This document shows, in pieces, positions 24,801 to 37,398 of a DNA stretch of 64,000 bases. Position 1 is the stretch's first letter, and every line of letters begins with the position of its first letter. The position numbers and the translations under genes are program-made. The stretch is from the NCBI GenBank assembly GCA_021307315.1, contig JAJSPD010000121.1, forward strand, positions 1 through 64,000. The letters are read 5' to 3'. The notes below the pieces were generated by a model, which did no database searches, was not told the DNA's origin, and worked only from the letters and a program-made list of their open reading frames with translations. This stretch comes from Bisporella sp. PMI_857 (Eukaryota; Ascomycota; Leotiomycetes; Helotiales; Helotiaceae).

Positions 24801-27800
24801 GTAAGTATCTTTAAGCCTTTGATTCACCCACATGCCTTTCATGCCACTTCGTCGACACAGTATCTTACAAGTCTTTAGTTTGACATTATGGTGAACGTAG
24901 CCGACTTACCTACGTGTTTAGACATATCAATAAATTACCTGAGTCATAGATTGTCGGAAATGCAGGCTCAGCGCATTATAAATACTTTTACAAAAATTAT
25001 TTCTTCAGTCGTGTCGACTCCGAGCCAGCAAATTGGCAATATTGACCCTCTCAGCGATTTTGACAAGTCTCAAATCAACAGTTGGCATCAACAATTGTCA
25101 AAATCGCCAGTCGTTGAGGAATGCATTCACGAAGCCTTTGCAGAGCGGGCCAAGCTCCATCCAGACACACCAGCAATAATCTCATGGGATGGCGAACTTA
25201 CTTATTCACAATTGGATGACTTGTCAACACGTTTAGGGCATTACCTTGCTAGTATTGGTGTTAAGCCAGAAACTATTGTACCACTATTATTCGAAAAGTC
25301 GACTTTGGTGGTTGTTTCAATTCTAGCCGTTCTCAAAGCTGGAGGATCCTGTGTAACGCTTGATGTACTTCTTCCCCCACAACGCATACAGGGCATCATA
25401 CAAGTAACTAAAACTCGAATTATGCTTACTTCAGCTGCTCAGCAAAACCTGGTCACGGATCTAGCTGAAAGTGTTGAAAGTGTTGTAATCGATCACGATT
25501 TCATTCGCTCACTTCCACTACCGGCTGGCACTGCTGATATTAACCCCGCATGCTCATCTATCCGACCCGATACTTTGGCGTTTGTTGTCTTCACATCTGG
25601 ATCCACTGGCACTCCAAAAGGCGTCATGTTAGAACATAAGACCGTGTGCGTTAGCGCTCGAATCCATGCGGATGTTGAGCACGCAGGGCCTGAGGCAAGG
25701 TATCTGCAATTTTCTGCCTTCTCCTTCGATGTTTATATATCCGACATTTTCGTGCCTCTATTATGTGGCGGTTGTGTTTGTATTCCTACAGAAGAAGAGC
25801 GGAGATCGGATCTGGCTGCTACAATCACTCGTCTCAAGGTGACGCACGCTACCCTGACTCCGACAATTGGAGCATTCTTTACACCAAAAGACGTCCCAAC
25901 ATTAAAAACGTTAAACCTTGGTGGAGAGGCTTTGACCAAGGAAAATATAGCCACCTGGGCCAAACATGTTCATCTGCTCAATGTGTATGGTCCTTCAGAG
26001 ACGTCTAACTATGTTAGCACATCAGTTACCGACATAGCCCAACCTGCCAATCTTGGACGTGCAGATGGACTTAATGTATGGCTAGTCGACGTTTACAATA
26101 GCAACAGGTTAGCTCCAATCGGTTGTATTGGTGAGCTTTATGTCGAAGGTCCAACTTTATCCAGAGGTTACCTTAACGACCCAGCCAAGACCGAGGAATC
26201 ATTTATAATAAACCCGCCATGGATAGACAACACTTGGGAAGATGCTAATACTTTAATTAAACCAGGACGTGTATATCGAACTGGAGACATTGTACGATAC
26301 AACTCAGAAGGCACCTTCGTCTATGTTGGCCGCAAAGACTCCCAGATTAAAATCCGTGGCCAACGCTTGGAAATAGGAGAAATTGAGCATCACTTGCTGA
26401 ACATAAAGAATGTTAAAAACGGATTTATAGATTATCCTAAATCCGGACCTTGTTCCAATAAGCTTGTGGCCGTCATTACTGTTCACGGGGTGTCGCACAC
26501 CAATGATAATTCGGTATTAAGTATCGTTTCATCCATGTACACTGGCGGAGTTTCGAGGATTATATCGGAAATCCATAATTCGTTGAGCGATAAGCTTTCG
26601 GCATGGATGATGCCAAATGTCTGGATTGTAATTGAAGAAATGCCAGTATCTGCCTCTCTAAAACTAGATAGAAGCAGGCTGAGGAACTGGCTTGCTCAAA
26701 TGAGCGATCAAACATACGACAAAATATCGCAGCTCTCGATAGACACGTTAGTCGTAGCACCAACAACTATTTTGGAGAAGCAGATTCAAGAAATCTGGTC
26801 CGAAGTTCTTAACATCTCCGAGGATAAAATTGGCGTCCAGAAATCATTTCTCCGACTTGGCGGTGATTCTATTACTGCGATGCAGGTTATAGCGAAATGC
26901 CGGACGATAAATATTGTCATCTCAGTGCCTGACATCTTGCGCAATCTTACTATCTCCCAATTGGCCGTTCGAGCACAGTCTGTCAAGATCAGTAAGCTCG
27001 AAGTCAAAGAAGAATATGACGCAGAGTTCCAGCTGTCTCCAATTCAGATCTTGCACCTAAATCGCGGGTCGGGCGGCGACAAATTCTCCCAGAGCATCTT
27101 ACTAAGAGTGAAAGAAGATATCTCATCTCAGTCTCTTCAGAAAGCTCTTGAGATTTTGGTGGAACGTCACTCAATGCTGCGCGCAGCATTTACGAAGTCT
27201 CCCAGTGGAGAATGGAGTCAAAAGATTAAAGCGTATGCACCTGGTCTATTCTTCTACCGCTGTTCAGAAGCGTTGAATTCTGAAGATATTGGCCCTCTCA
27301 TTAACGAAACCAAAGAGAGCTTAGATTTTTGTGGAGGTCATGTGTTCGCGGCCCATCTTTTCAATACTTTGTCGGATGGTCCTATTCTTTTCCTAGCCGC
27401 ACATCATCTTGTTATGGACTTAGTCTCATGGCGAATAATTCTTTCGGATTTAGAGGAAAGCTTGCGCCAGGGACGAATTTCAGCACCAAGGCCACTTCCC
27501 TTCCAAACTTGGAGTCGGATGCAGCTTCAACATGCAGGATCTATTCGCCCTGCTGATAGTTTGCCATTTCAAGTCCCTACGCCGAATTATGCATACTGGG
27601 GTATGGCGGATCGTCCTAACTTGGTTTGTGATACAATCTGCAAGACATTTTCAATCAACCCAGAAACGACATCGACTCTTGTGGATGAGTGTAATAGGCC
27701 AATGAGAACCAACCTTATAGAGCTCCTGCTCTCTGCAATATCTTTTTCCTTTGCCCGAGTATTCGTAGACCGTACAGTCCCAGCCATTTACAATGAGGGA

Positions 27801-30800
27801 CATGGCCGAGAGCCTTGGGATAGTTCTATCGATCTCTCAAGAACCGTCGGGTGGTTTACAACTATGTACCCTGTTGTTGTGCCAACGAAAGATACAATCG
27901 GCGACACCATCAAAACGACAAAAGATATTCGACGAACAATACCAAGCAATGGATGGACCTATTTCACATCCCATCTGCTTACATCAGAAGGAAGGGATAT
28001 GCTCGCTAAACAGTTCCCCTTCGAAGTCCTGCTAAACTATTCTGGTTCTTTTCAACAACTAGAACGTAGTGAAGGCCTTTTCACTCCGTTATCAGACGAG
28101 ATCTCTGGCCCTAGAGATTCACCTCAAATGTCGCGTTTTGAGCTGTTTGGAATCGAAGCGGTCATCGACAAAGGTTCCCTACGATTTGATTTCAATTACA
28201 ATATTCATATGAAGCATCAAGATCGTATTCAAGAATGGATCAAACAGATAAAGATTGTCTTGGAGCAAATGGCTACAGAGCTAGTTTCTGCGGAGCCGGA
28301 GCTCACATTGACAGATTTTCCACTTCTGCCATCTATAAGCTATGCCGATATTCACAAACTGACGACAGAGATATTGCCGCAGATTGGTATCAAAGATATA
28401 CAGGATATTGAAGACATATACCCTTGTACTCCCATTCAAGAAGGAATGCTGGTAGCTCAAATAAAGGAACCCCAGAACTATAACGTCCAAAACATTTCTC
28501 ACGTCTTGCCAGCACCAGGGGAACAAAGAATAAATGTAGAGAGGCTTCAAAGTGCATGGCAAACGGTTGTCAATCGTCACGCCATTCTTCGAACGATTTT
28601 TGTGGAGGGTGTTTCTAGCACTGACGGCCTATTTCAACAGATTGTCCTTAAGTCATCCAAAGCTGCATTCTTCCACTTGGAATGCAGCAATGAGCAAGAC
28701 GCCCTCAGGCTACTTCAAGGGTATGACTCAATAGATTTCACAGAACTTCGACCTTCTCACCGTTTTGGAATTTGTGAAGCAACATCGTCCGGTGATGTTT
28801 ATTTCAGATTGGAGATCAGCCATGCTCTGATTGATGCATTTTCGACCCCAATCATAATGGCGGAACTCGCGCAGGCCTATGCAAACACGCTACCAAATAG
28901 TCAAGGGCCATTATACGCTGACTATGTTTCATACATTCAATCTCAACCCCTGGATGAATCTCTAGAATTCTGGAAAAATAAACTTGCTGGCCTGACACCA
29001 TCCCACTTTCCGGTTCTTGATGGAAGCGAAAACCAGCCAGTCTCACGAACCGAGACAAAAGATGTTCAAATCCCCTTTGTTGATGCCGCAACAATTCATG
29101 CTTTCTGCGAGGAGAATTCTATTACACCATCAACGCTCCTTCAGTTTGTCTGGTCTTTCGTACTGAAGACTTACACTCAAAAGGAGTCAGTTTGTTTTGG
29201 ATATCTATCCGCAGGCCGAGATTTACCGGTTCATGGAATCGAGAATGCTGTGGGACCATTCATTAACATGCTTGTTTCTCATACTAATTTTGTCGGTGAT
29301 GATTCGGTCATGAGTGTATTACGAAATATTCATGCCAATTTTGTGGACAGCCTGCCTCACCAGATCTGTTCTCTAGCATCAATACAACACGAATTGAACC
29401 CAGACGGCTCCACTCTATTCAACACGGCAATGTCAATTCAGAGGAGAAGTGATTCAGCATCTGGTGGTATGGATAATTCTAGCATTCAGGTTAAGGCTCT
29501 TGATGGACAAGATCCCAACGAAGTAAGTTTTCTCTTATTAGAGCTCACAGAACTCACTAGTGACTTGTATCTAGTACAACATAGTTGTAGCAGTCTATGA
29601 TTCCGAAGAAGCTCTCGATATTTCAATCCTCCACACCGATTACCTGACCGAAACTGCAGCTACGAGGATTGCCCACACATTTTCCAAGGTTTTATCTTCC
29701 GTAACTGCAAGCCCAAACCAGATGATTAAGAACTTGGACCCTCTAAGCGCCTACGATATATCACGGATTCAAAACTGGCATTATCCCTATCCTGAAGGCA
29801 ATCAACGATGTCTCCATGAAGCTTTTACTGCGCAGGCACTCGCTCGCCCGAAGGACATCGCTATATCATCGTGGGATGGGGAGCTAACATACGCTGAGCT
29901 TGATGATCTCTCGAACAGATTTGGATACCACTTGGCCACTTCCAAGGGGATCAAACCTGAAGTCATTGTTCCTCTCTGCTTTGACAAATCCATTTGGTCT
30001 GTCGTTTCAATGCTCTCTGTTCTTAAAGCAGGGGGAGCCTGTGTGAATCTGGATGTCTCACATCCTCTCAGCCGAATGCAGAATATAATTCTCGAAGTGA
30101 ATGCGCATGTTATGTTAGCTGGGCCAACTCACCATACCAAATTTGGCGGCTTCGTTGATACCGTTATTGCAGTAGACAAAGCCTTTGTCTATTCACTTGC
30201 AACGTATAATGGTCCTAGTTCACTGGCTGTTAAATCAAATAACTTAGCTTTTGTTGTATTCACGTCTGGATCATCGGGGAAGCCGAAAGGAATCATGTTG
30301 GAGCATCAAACAGTTAACTTCAGTTGTCGCGGTTACAGAGAAGTCCTCGACATTAACCCAGATTCTCGCCTCTTTCAATTTTCGGCATATGCTTTCGATG
30401 TACACATTACAGAGGTCTTCATGCCTCTTATTTATGGAGCTTGTTTGTGTATGCCGTCTGAGTTCGAAAGAAAGGACCAGTTAGGAGCCGCGATCCATCG
30501 ATTCAAGTCAACTCACATATTCTTAACGCCAACTGTAGCTACAGTTTTAGAGCCGAAGGAAGTGCCAACACTCAAAAAAATGCTTCTTGGCGGTGAGGCA
30601 CTTTCAAAGGAAAATTTGTTGGTGTGGGCGGATAAACTCGACCTCTTTAGTGTCTATGGACCTTCCGAGACGTCAAATTGGGTCTCAACCCATCGAATGG
30701 TAACTGCAGAAGAACAGCCTGCTAACCTTGGACGTGGCGTTGATATCGATTCGTGGATTATAGACCCAGAAATTAACGAGCGGCTTGTTCCTATTGGTTG

Positions 30801-33800
30801 TGTCGGTGAGCTCTGTGTTGCTGGCCCTTCATTGTCTCGTGGATACATCAATGATCCTGTCAGGACAGAAGAGGCTTTTGGTTTTAGTCCACCTTGGGCT
30901 ATAGGTGCGAATGGTATTAAACATAATCGAGTTTACCGTACTGGCGATCTAGTTCGATATAACTCAGATGGTACGTACAGCTATATAGGCCGTCTTGACT
31001 CTCAAATAAAGATTCGCGGTCAACGCCTCGAGCTCTCCGAAGTCGAGCACCACCTAGTCGATGCGCCAGGAGTAAAGTACGGAGTAGTTGCTGCCCCAAA
31101 ATCAGGACCATGCGCTGGCAGACTTGTAGCTGTTATGACTCTCCACCACTTTGCGGAGCTAGAGGCTCCAAAAGCTCTACGAGTTGTACCCTCGTCCTTC
31201 AAAGAGGAGATATCAAAGGCGACCCTAATAGTATATGATTATACTGCTGAAAAGTTACCTAGTTGGATGGTGCCAACAGTATGGATAATAGTCGAGGATC
31301 TTCCACTCTCTGCATCAGGAAAGCTAGATCGTAAGACCATCCGAAAGTGGGTTACAGAAATGGACGAGGAAACCTTCCGACAGGTGTCTCAACAATTTCT
31401 TGAAGCCTCGATCCTACCGCCTACTACACACGAAGAGAAGGAGCTGCAACGTCTGTGGAGCGACATATTGAATATCAGTCCGGAAAGCATAGGATCCAAT
31501 AGCTCGTTCTTACGTCTTGGTGGTGACTCTATTGGTGCTATGAAACTAGTAGCCGCCGTCCGTCGCGAAACATCATGGTCCCTCACTGTGGCTGATGTGT
31601 TCCGTCAATCGACACTCGCCGCTATGGTTATTGCAGCTACTTCATCTCCTTCATCAATAAGCTCTATCCAGACGATAGCACCATATGCCCTAATTCAAGG
31701 GTGGTGTGATGATGTTGAGTCCCTATGTAAGTTTGCTGCGACACAGTGCGATTCTGTTGAACCAGAGGATATCCAGGATATCTACCCATCAACCAGCTTA
31801 CAAGAAGGCCTTCTTGCTCTATCGGTCAAAAAACCTGGAACATATGTTGCAAGATATATATTTTCACTTCCCGTACACTTGGATATAGAGAAATTCAAAT
31901 TGGCATGGGACCATGTCGTCTCTCTCTACCCAATCCTTCGCACTAGGCTAATAGCTACGGAGTCATTTGGTACCCTCCAGATAGTTACTAATCATCGAAT
32001 AATCTGGCATGCCACGCTACCAGGAGAGACGCTAGAAGCATATTTGCAGCAAGATAAAGAGAAAAATATGGCATTGGGGACCGGGCTATGTCGGTTTGCG
32101 ATTGTAGCTGGCCATTTTGTTATTACAGCTCATCATGCAGTGTACGACGGTTGGTCACTGCCAGCTCTAATAGACGACGTAACCAAAATCTATCTTGACA
32201 AAGCGATACCGGATAGAAAGCCATTCAACCACTTTATTAACTATCTTAGAGGTATCGAGCAGTCAGCCTCTGACAAATACTGGGCTTCTCAACTGGCTGG
32301 TGCTAAGTCAACGGTGTTTCCAAGACTGCCTACTCAAAGCTATCAACCTATTGGTAGCTCTACCATAGTCCATGAAATGGATTTGGCTCGGAAAAAGAAT
32401 AGCAACTTCACAACATCAACGCTCCTTAAAGCTGCCTGGGCTCTGGTTGTAGCTCGCTACACCGATGAGACCGACGTTACATTTGGTGTAACAGTGTCTG
32501 GCCGTAGCGCCCCGGTGGAAGGGATCGATGGCATGATAGGAACAACAATCGCCACTGTTCCTATACGAGTGAAGTTAGACAATGTAGCCGATCGTTCAGC
32601 GTCTCAGCTTTTGGAACAAATTCAGCAGCAATCATTTGATATGATTCCATTTGAACAGGTGGGGTTACAGGAGATAGGAAAACTTAGCCCAGAAGCGCGA
32701 GCAGCGTGCCGTTTCCAAAATCGGTTAATCGTACAACCCCAGGGAGCAGATGATACTCAATTCAAGACCTTGGAGATAGAGAGCGTCGATGAAGACGGCG
32801 AGAATTTCCATACCTATGCCATCACTTTGGACTGTATTCTCCTTGAGACAGGTGTTAGCGTCACGGCTGTCTTTGATGAATCAGTCGTAGACGCTCAGCA
32901 GATGACAAGAATCCTTCATCTGTATGAAAATGTTATTAGGGAGCTTGAAAAAGACGACGCTACAATTGACAATATCGCCAAGATCTCAGTACAAGATCAA
33001 CAAGAAATCGTGAGTTGGCATGAGCCTTTGCCCCTAGCGCTCGAAAGATGTATACATGAGGACTTCACTCGCCAAGCCCTAGCTCAACCACAGGCTCCAG
33101 CGATATCCTCATGGGAAGGAGAACTCACTTATGCTGAGTTAGACAGCCTTTCAGACCGGTTCGCCTTTGAGCTTGTGCGCCTCGGTATCACTCTAGAAGT
33201 TGTGGTTCCGCTCTGCTTTGATAAATCATTGTGGGTTGTTGTTTCCATGCTTGCAATCCTCAAGGCTGGTGGTGCTTGCATGACCTTGGATACCTCCCAC
33301 CCAGCCGGCCGTATGAGAGATATGTGTCGCGGAGTCCAGCCACGTGTAATACTTACGGCGCCTGAGTACTCTGAGCGCTGGCTCTCTATGGACAGCACGG
33401 TGATTGTAGTCGATGAGCAATACATTAGATCTCTCCCATCTCAAAACGGTCCCGCGTGCACCACTGTCCGACCCGAGAACCTATCCTTCCTCATCTTTAC
33501 GTCAGGATCGACAGGGAAGCCAAAAGCCATTATGCTGGAGCACAAGTCTGTGTGCACTAGCTCACGAAATCACGCAAAGCTTTTCGACGTCGGTCCTGGC
33601 TCGCGTTGTTTGCAGTTTTCCGCATTCGCATTCGATGTCTATATCTCCGACATATTCACGGCTCTTATGTATGGAGCTTGCGTCTGTGTCCCTTCCGAAG
33701 AAGAAAGGCGAAGTGACATGGGATTATCTAGTGCTATCAACAGACTTCAGGCTAGCCATGCGTATCTCACTCCTACCGTTGCGACTTGGTTTCAGCCAGA

Positions 33801-36564
33801 CGACGTGCCTACACTCAAAAATGTGGCACTAGGCGGTGAGCCACTGACTAGGGAGAATATATCTACCTGGGCTAGTAAGGTTTACCTTGTCAATGTTTAT
33901 GGCCCTTCAGAAACTTCAAACTGGGTATCCTACAAAGTCGTAGACCAAAATACCAAGCAGCCAGGAAATATTGGATCAGGACCCTGTACTAATTCATGGC
34001 TTGTTGACCCTAATAACCCCGATCAACTCGCTCCAATTGGCTGTGTTGGCGAAATCTATGTTGAAAGTCCTACTTTATCTCGCGGCTATTTGAATGATCC
34101 AGCACGGACTGCAGAATCATTCATCATCAATCCTCCATGGGCAGCAAGTCAGTCAAGTCAACGGCGAATGTATCGAACAGGAGATCTAGTTTGTTACAAC
34201 TCAGATGGAACATTTTACTTTGTAGGACGAAAAGATTCTCAACTAAAAGTGCGAGGTCAGAGATTGGAACTTGGCGAGGCGCAACACTGTATCAGCGAAG
34301 CCGAGAATGTACGACACTGTTTCGTCGAGTTTCAGAAAACAGGACCTTGTGCTGGTAAACTGGTTGCCGTAGTATCACTTCATGATTTCTCAGGCCAAGA
34401 TTCGAGAATTTTACAAATTCTACCAGCAGAACATAAAGATCAAGCATCGAAAATAATTTCTACGGTCTGCGATTTTGTTTCTGACAAGCTCCCAGCATGG
34501 ATGGTGCCGACAATATGGATAGTGGTGGAGGAGTTACCTATGTCTGCATCTGGTAAACTAGATCGATCACGGCTGAGGGGCTGGCTATCTGAAATGACCC
34601 CCGAAACTTTCAACTTGATTTCAGAGCTGTTTGTGGAATCTTTGGTAACAGAGCCAGCTACACCAACAGAGAAGCTACTTCAGGAAATCTGGAGCTCTGT
34701 TTTACAAATTGACTCCGCAAAAATAGGAGGCAACAGCTCCTTTTTGCGGCTTGGTGGAGATTCTATCAGTGCGATGCAACTCATTTCAAGATGTCACAAG
34801 AGTGATTTGTTAGTCACAGCATATGATATCCTTCGAGGCTGTACGATCTCAGAGCTCGCTACCAAGTTAGACTCTGTGGTACATGAACAGGGACATGAGG
34901 AGACATATTCCACGAAACTCTCACTAGAAGCTATCTCGCCGGAACTAATGGATGCAATACGGTCACAGGCACGACATGAATCTCCTGTGATAAGTGAATT
35001 AGCCGCTGCTTCCGACTTCCAAGTTGCGTCCTTGACTCAGCAGATGCTCAGACATCATGGAAACCTGAACTACTATATATTCGATATCAACGGTCCTCTC
35101 GATATTGATCATTTGGAATCTTGTTGCCAACTCCTGGTGAAGAAACATCCAATCCTAAGAAGTATGTTCGTTGCGCATAGGCGGAGTATTCAACAGGTTG
35201 TCTTGGAGAACGTATCGGTTAAGTTCTCTCGCCTCTCGGGCAATAAAGAGGCTTGCTACTCCATCATTCAGGAAGACCAGCGCAGTCATTTCAGTCTTGG
35301 AGATATTTTTACCGCCTTCTTTTTAATTGAAGAGGACTCTCACCACCATTCGCTCATAGTTCGACTCGCGCACGCGGTATACGATGGCGTTTCTATTTCC
35401 AAGGTATTCTCCGATCTCAAAGAAGTCTATGCCGGCCGTAGTATGGCAGATTATTCCGACTTCTCGCCTTACCTTCGGTATAAAGATTCTTTAACCGAAA
35501 AATCCAAAACCTACTGGCGCAATTATCTCCAAGGCGCAACGATGACTAAGTTTCTTTCGCGCCCCCGACCGTCGTATAAGGATTTCGGAAATTGTTCAGT
35601 CCATAAGACGATTCCACTTGTATCTCTTTCAAAGCATGGGATCACCACAGCAAACATAATCAAAGGCGCTTGGGCACTATGCTTGGCACAACTCACTGGA
35701 AAGTCTGATGTCGTCTTTGGAGAACTGGTAAATGGTCGTGGCATGCCCGTACCTGGAATTGACAATATGATTGGAGTCACCATTAGCAACCTTCCAGTCC
35801 GGGTACAGCTGGATGGGTCCCTGACTGTTTTAGACTTACTTCGGAAGATTCAAGAGAGACAGCTTGAGAGCATGCCATTCGAATCATTTGGCTTTAACGA
35901 AATAGTCGAACAATGCACTGATTGGCCAGGTTGGATCCAATTTGGCTCGATTATCACGCACGATAACATTGCTATGCCTCATAAATCTTTCTCGACTTCA
36001 CAGTCGGAGTGGAATCTGAGAGAGGTGTATGGAAACGGAAATGATGAAGCAGACATTGGTGTTGTATCGACTAGCGAAGGAGACAGCTTGTCTATCGGGA
36101 TTGCGTTCTGCAATAACGTCATCTCTGCCGAATTCATGAACGAAGTGCTCGGCCAGCTATGCAACTTGATAGAATGTTTCGGCACTAATCCACAGGCCAA
36201 GCTGCCAGATTATTCCGCACCTCTATTCGGCCAACGCATTCCCTTACCACATGCCCAAGGTACCCTCTCAAAGAAACTGGTTACTTCTACCCGCTCGGAG
36301 AACAATATCCTCAGCGTCGTGCAACAAGTTTGGGAGTCTGTCCTCCGTGACGAAGAAGGAGCATTTACCCTCGAGCAGGTTTCTGAGAACACACCGTTCT
36401 ACAACGTTTGGGGAAAGCTTATTGCAGCCGCTCAATTCAGTTTCGCGTTCCGGCAAAGGGGATTCAATATAAGTATGGAGGAGGTTATTGAGCATCCCAC
36501 AATTCGTTTGCAGGTTGACTTATGTGTTGAGAAGTCAGGTGCGATTGGTCTCGTTGATAATTAG
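15025..36564 (+). CDS. NRPS1: five-module non-ribosomal peptide synthetase with terminal condensation-like domain
   Basis: About 7,120 aa. Order: partial C0, C1-A1-T1, C2-A2-T2-E1, C3-A3-T3-E2, C4-A4-T4, C5-A5-T5, C6-T6*. Introns at 24801-24878 (GTAAGT; the in-frame TAG is the acceptor itself) and 29523-29574 (GTAAGT...CTAG) each restore the end of a C domain (YDPTE to FDIMVN; DPNE to YNIVVAVYD). One more frame change near 15540-15625 is either a short intron (15574-15623 or 15539-15618 fit the frame) or a frameshift in C0. Carriers T1-T5 all have LGGDS; T6 has lost the serine. Adenylation cores (FTSGSTG/FTSGSSG, YRTGDL/YRTGDI, RGQRLE) are present in all five A domains. No methyltransferase, reductase or thioesterase domain is seen, so release should fall to C6. 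Expected contribution: five residues, the second and third epimerised. Complete C1 at the front can accept a chain from another protein, plausibly NRPS2. The product identity is unknown. Confidence 0.93.
15871..19070 (+). other. NRPS1 module 1: C1-A1-T1
   Basis: C1 from IEDIYPSTSLQEGL, with HHAIYDG at 16296-16316 (non-epimerised-donor type). A1 about 17170-18770; the binding-pocket residues aligned by eye to GrsA read D-V-S-L-A-G-V-N-W-K. T1 LGGDS at 18930-18944. C1 has no carrier before it in this protein, so its donor must come from elsewhere or be absent. Confidence 0.85.
19071..23630 (+). other. NRPS1 module 2: C2-A2-T2-E1
   Basis: C2 with HHAVYDG at 19542-19562. A2 about 20430-22010; the pocket reads D-V-S-L-V-G-T-I-Y-K by eye and differs from the other A domains (GPAES in place of GPSETSN). 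T2 LGGDS at 22152-22166. E1 about 22310-23620 with HHLVIDLVSW at 22707 onward and EGHGREPWD, the epimerase signature. The residue is predicted to be D-configured. Confidence 0.87.
23631..28330 (+). other. NRPS1 module 3: C3-A3-T3-E2
   Basis: C3 is of the type that follows epimerases (DIYPCTTMQEGILVAQIKEP). Its catalytic motif is SHVLNDA at 24105-24125: the second His and the Asp are kept, the Gly is not. It is interrupted by intron 24801-24878. The A3 pocket reads D-V-S-L-N-G-V-N-Y-K by eye, and its A10 motif is SLKLDR where SGKLDR is usual. T3 LGGDS at 26856-26870. E2 has HHLVMDLVSW at 27402 onward and EGHGREPWD. Confidence 0.86.
28331..31650 (+). other. NRPS1 module 4: C4-A4-T4
   Basis: C4 is again the post-epimerase type (DIYPCTPIQEGMLVAQIKEP) with SHALIDA at 28818-28838 and intron 29523-29574 near its end. 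A4 about 29770-31370; the pocket reads D-V-T-L-L-G-V-N-W-K by eye. T4 LGGDS at 31516-31530. No E domain. Confidence 0.86.
31651..34880 (+). other. NRPS1 module 5: C5-A5-T5
   Basis: C5 with HHAVYDG at 32131-32151, the non-epimerised-donor type, in agreement with module 4 lacking an E domain. A5 about 33010-34610; its pocket D-V-S-L-A-G-V-N-W-K is identical by eye to A1. T5 LGGDS at 34750-34764. Confidence 0.86.
34881..36564 (+). other. NRPS1 terminal C6 (release-type) and degenerate carrier T6*
   Basis: C6 carries AHAVYDG at 35368-35388 and the VFGELVNGRGMPVPG segment. Terminal C domains of fungal NRPSs commonly cyclise and release the peptide. After it, a carrier-like stretch (VSENTPFYNV to HPTIRLQ) has WGKLIAAAQ where GGDSIAAAQ is expected (36406-36420). 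The phosphopantetheine serine is therefore replaced by Leu and the domain should not be primed. Confidence 0.85.
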
Positions 36565-37398
36565 TTATCATAAGCAAAGTATCAGCATGTATATAATACT
36601 AGAACATTTCTACGATGAACTCACCTCCTGTGTCATATATTTGTCCCTTTTATGTTCGTACATCATCCGATGACGTAATTTATACTACACATTCAGTCTC
36701 TGAATATATAGTTTAAATTACTATTTGGGTATTCGATAATCACTTTACATAACCAACGGGGGACGATATATGGGAAATTCATCGCGTGAAGTAGGCCAGA
36801 CCTGAGCACTTCGCCCCATTATTCGTTCTATCTCCTCTCATTCTTTTATTGCGCTGGCGACTAATCCTCCGTTTAGTGGATATATTTACCCTTTCAGGGG
36901 TTACGGCTATTCAGAGATCTGCAATAACAGTGGTCCTTTTCTTCAGCTAGGATAATGGTATATGCAGTAGGATATCTGTCTTTGACCTGGTAGTGGGCAT
37001 GGTGTTGATTGTGTGCTGCCATAGGCAACTGAAATATCCCTTGTCTGAAGTTCAGTTTAATAGCAAGGTCCGAAAGCTTAACGGTGATGTCCCGAATAAT
37101 ATTTGTATGAATGATAATATATAATATAGGATTCCAGAAACTAAGTCACTCAAGGTAAGATATTTTGCAATTAAAATTAGTTATATCAAGAATTGATTGC
37201 ATTCCGGTTGCACCAGTTTATAAGAAATTAGAGTGGTATAATTATAACAATTCAATGCGCTTCTGAGCAGAAAAAATTATGATAAACGAGCGGAAGCGAC
37301 TAATGAGACTAAATAGCCTGCGAGCTCAGAGCAATAAACTGGAACTCAACTTAAACTTAACTCCTGACTAAATAAGAGCTCAATAACATTTGGCAATA
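36565..37398. other. Intergenic between convergent NRPS genes
   Basis: An 834 bp AT-rich spacer holding the 3' ends of both NRPS genes. No gene, repeat or RNA recognised. Confidence 0.6.

Noticed and set aside
15642..29600. NRPS1 as three or four separate genes because the frame stops at 24878 and 29600
   Set aside because: Both stops fall in or just after GTAAGT introns. Splicing 24801-24878 and 29523-29574 joins the two halves of a condensation domain in each case, so one gene is the better reading.
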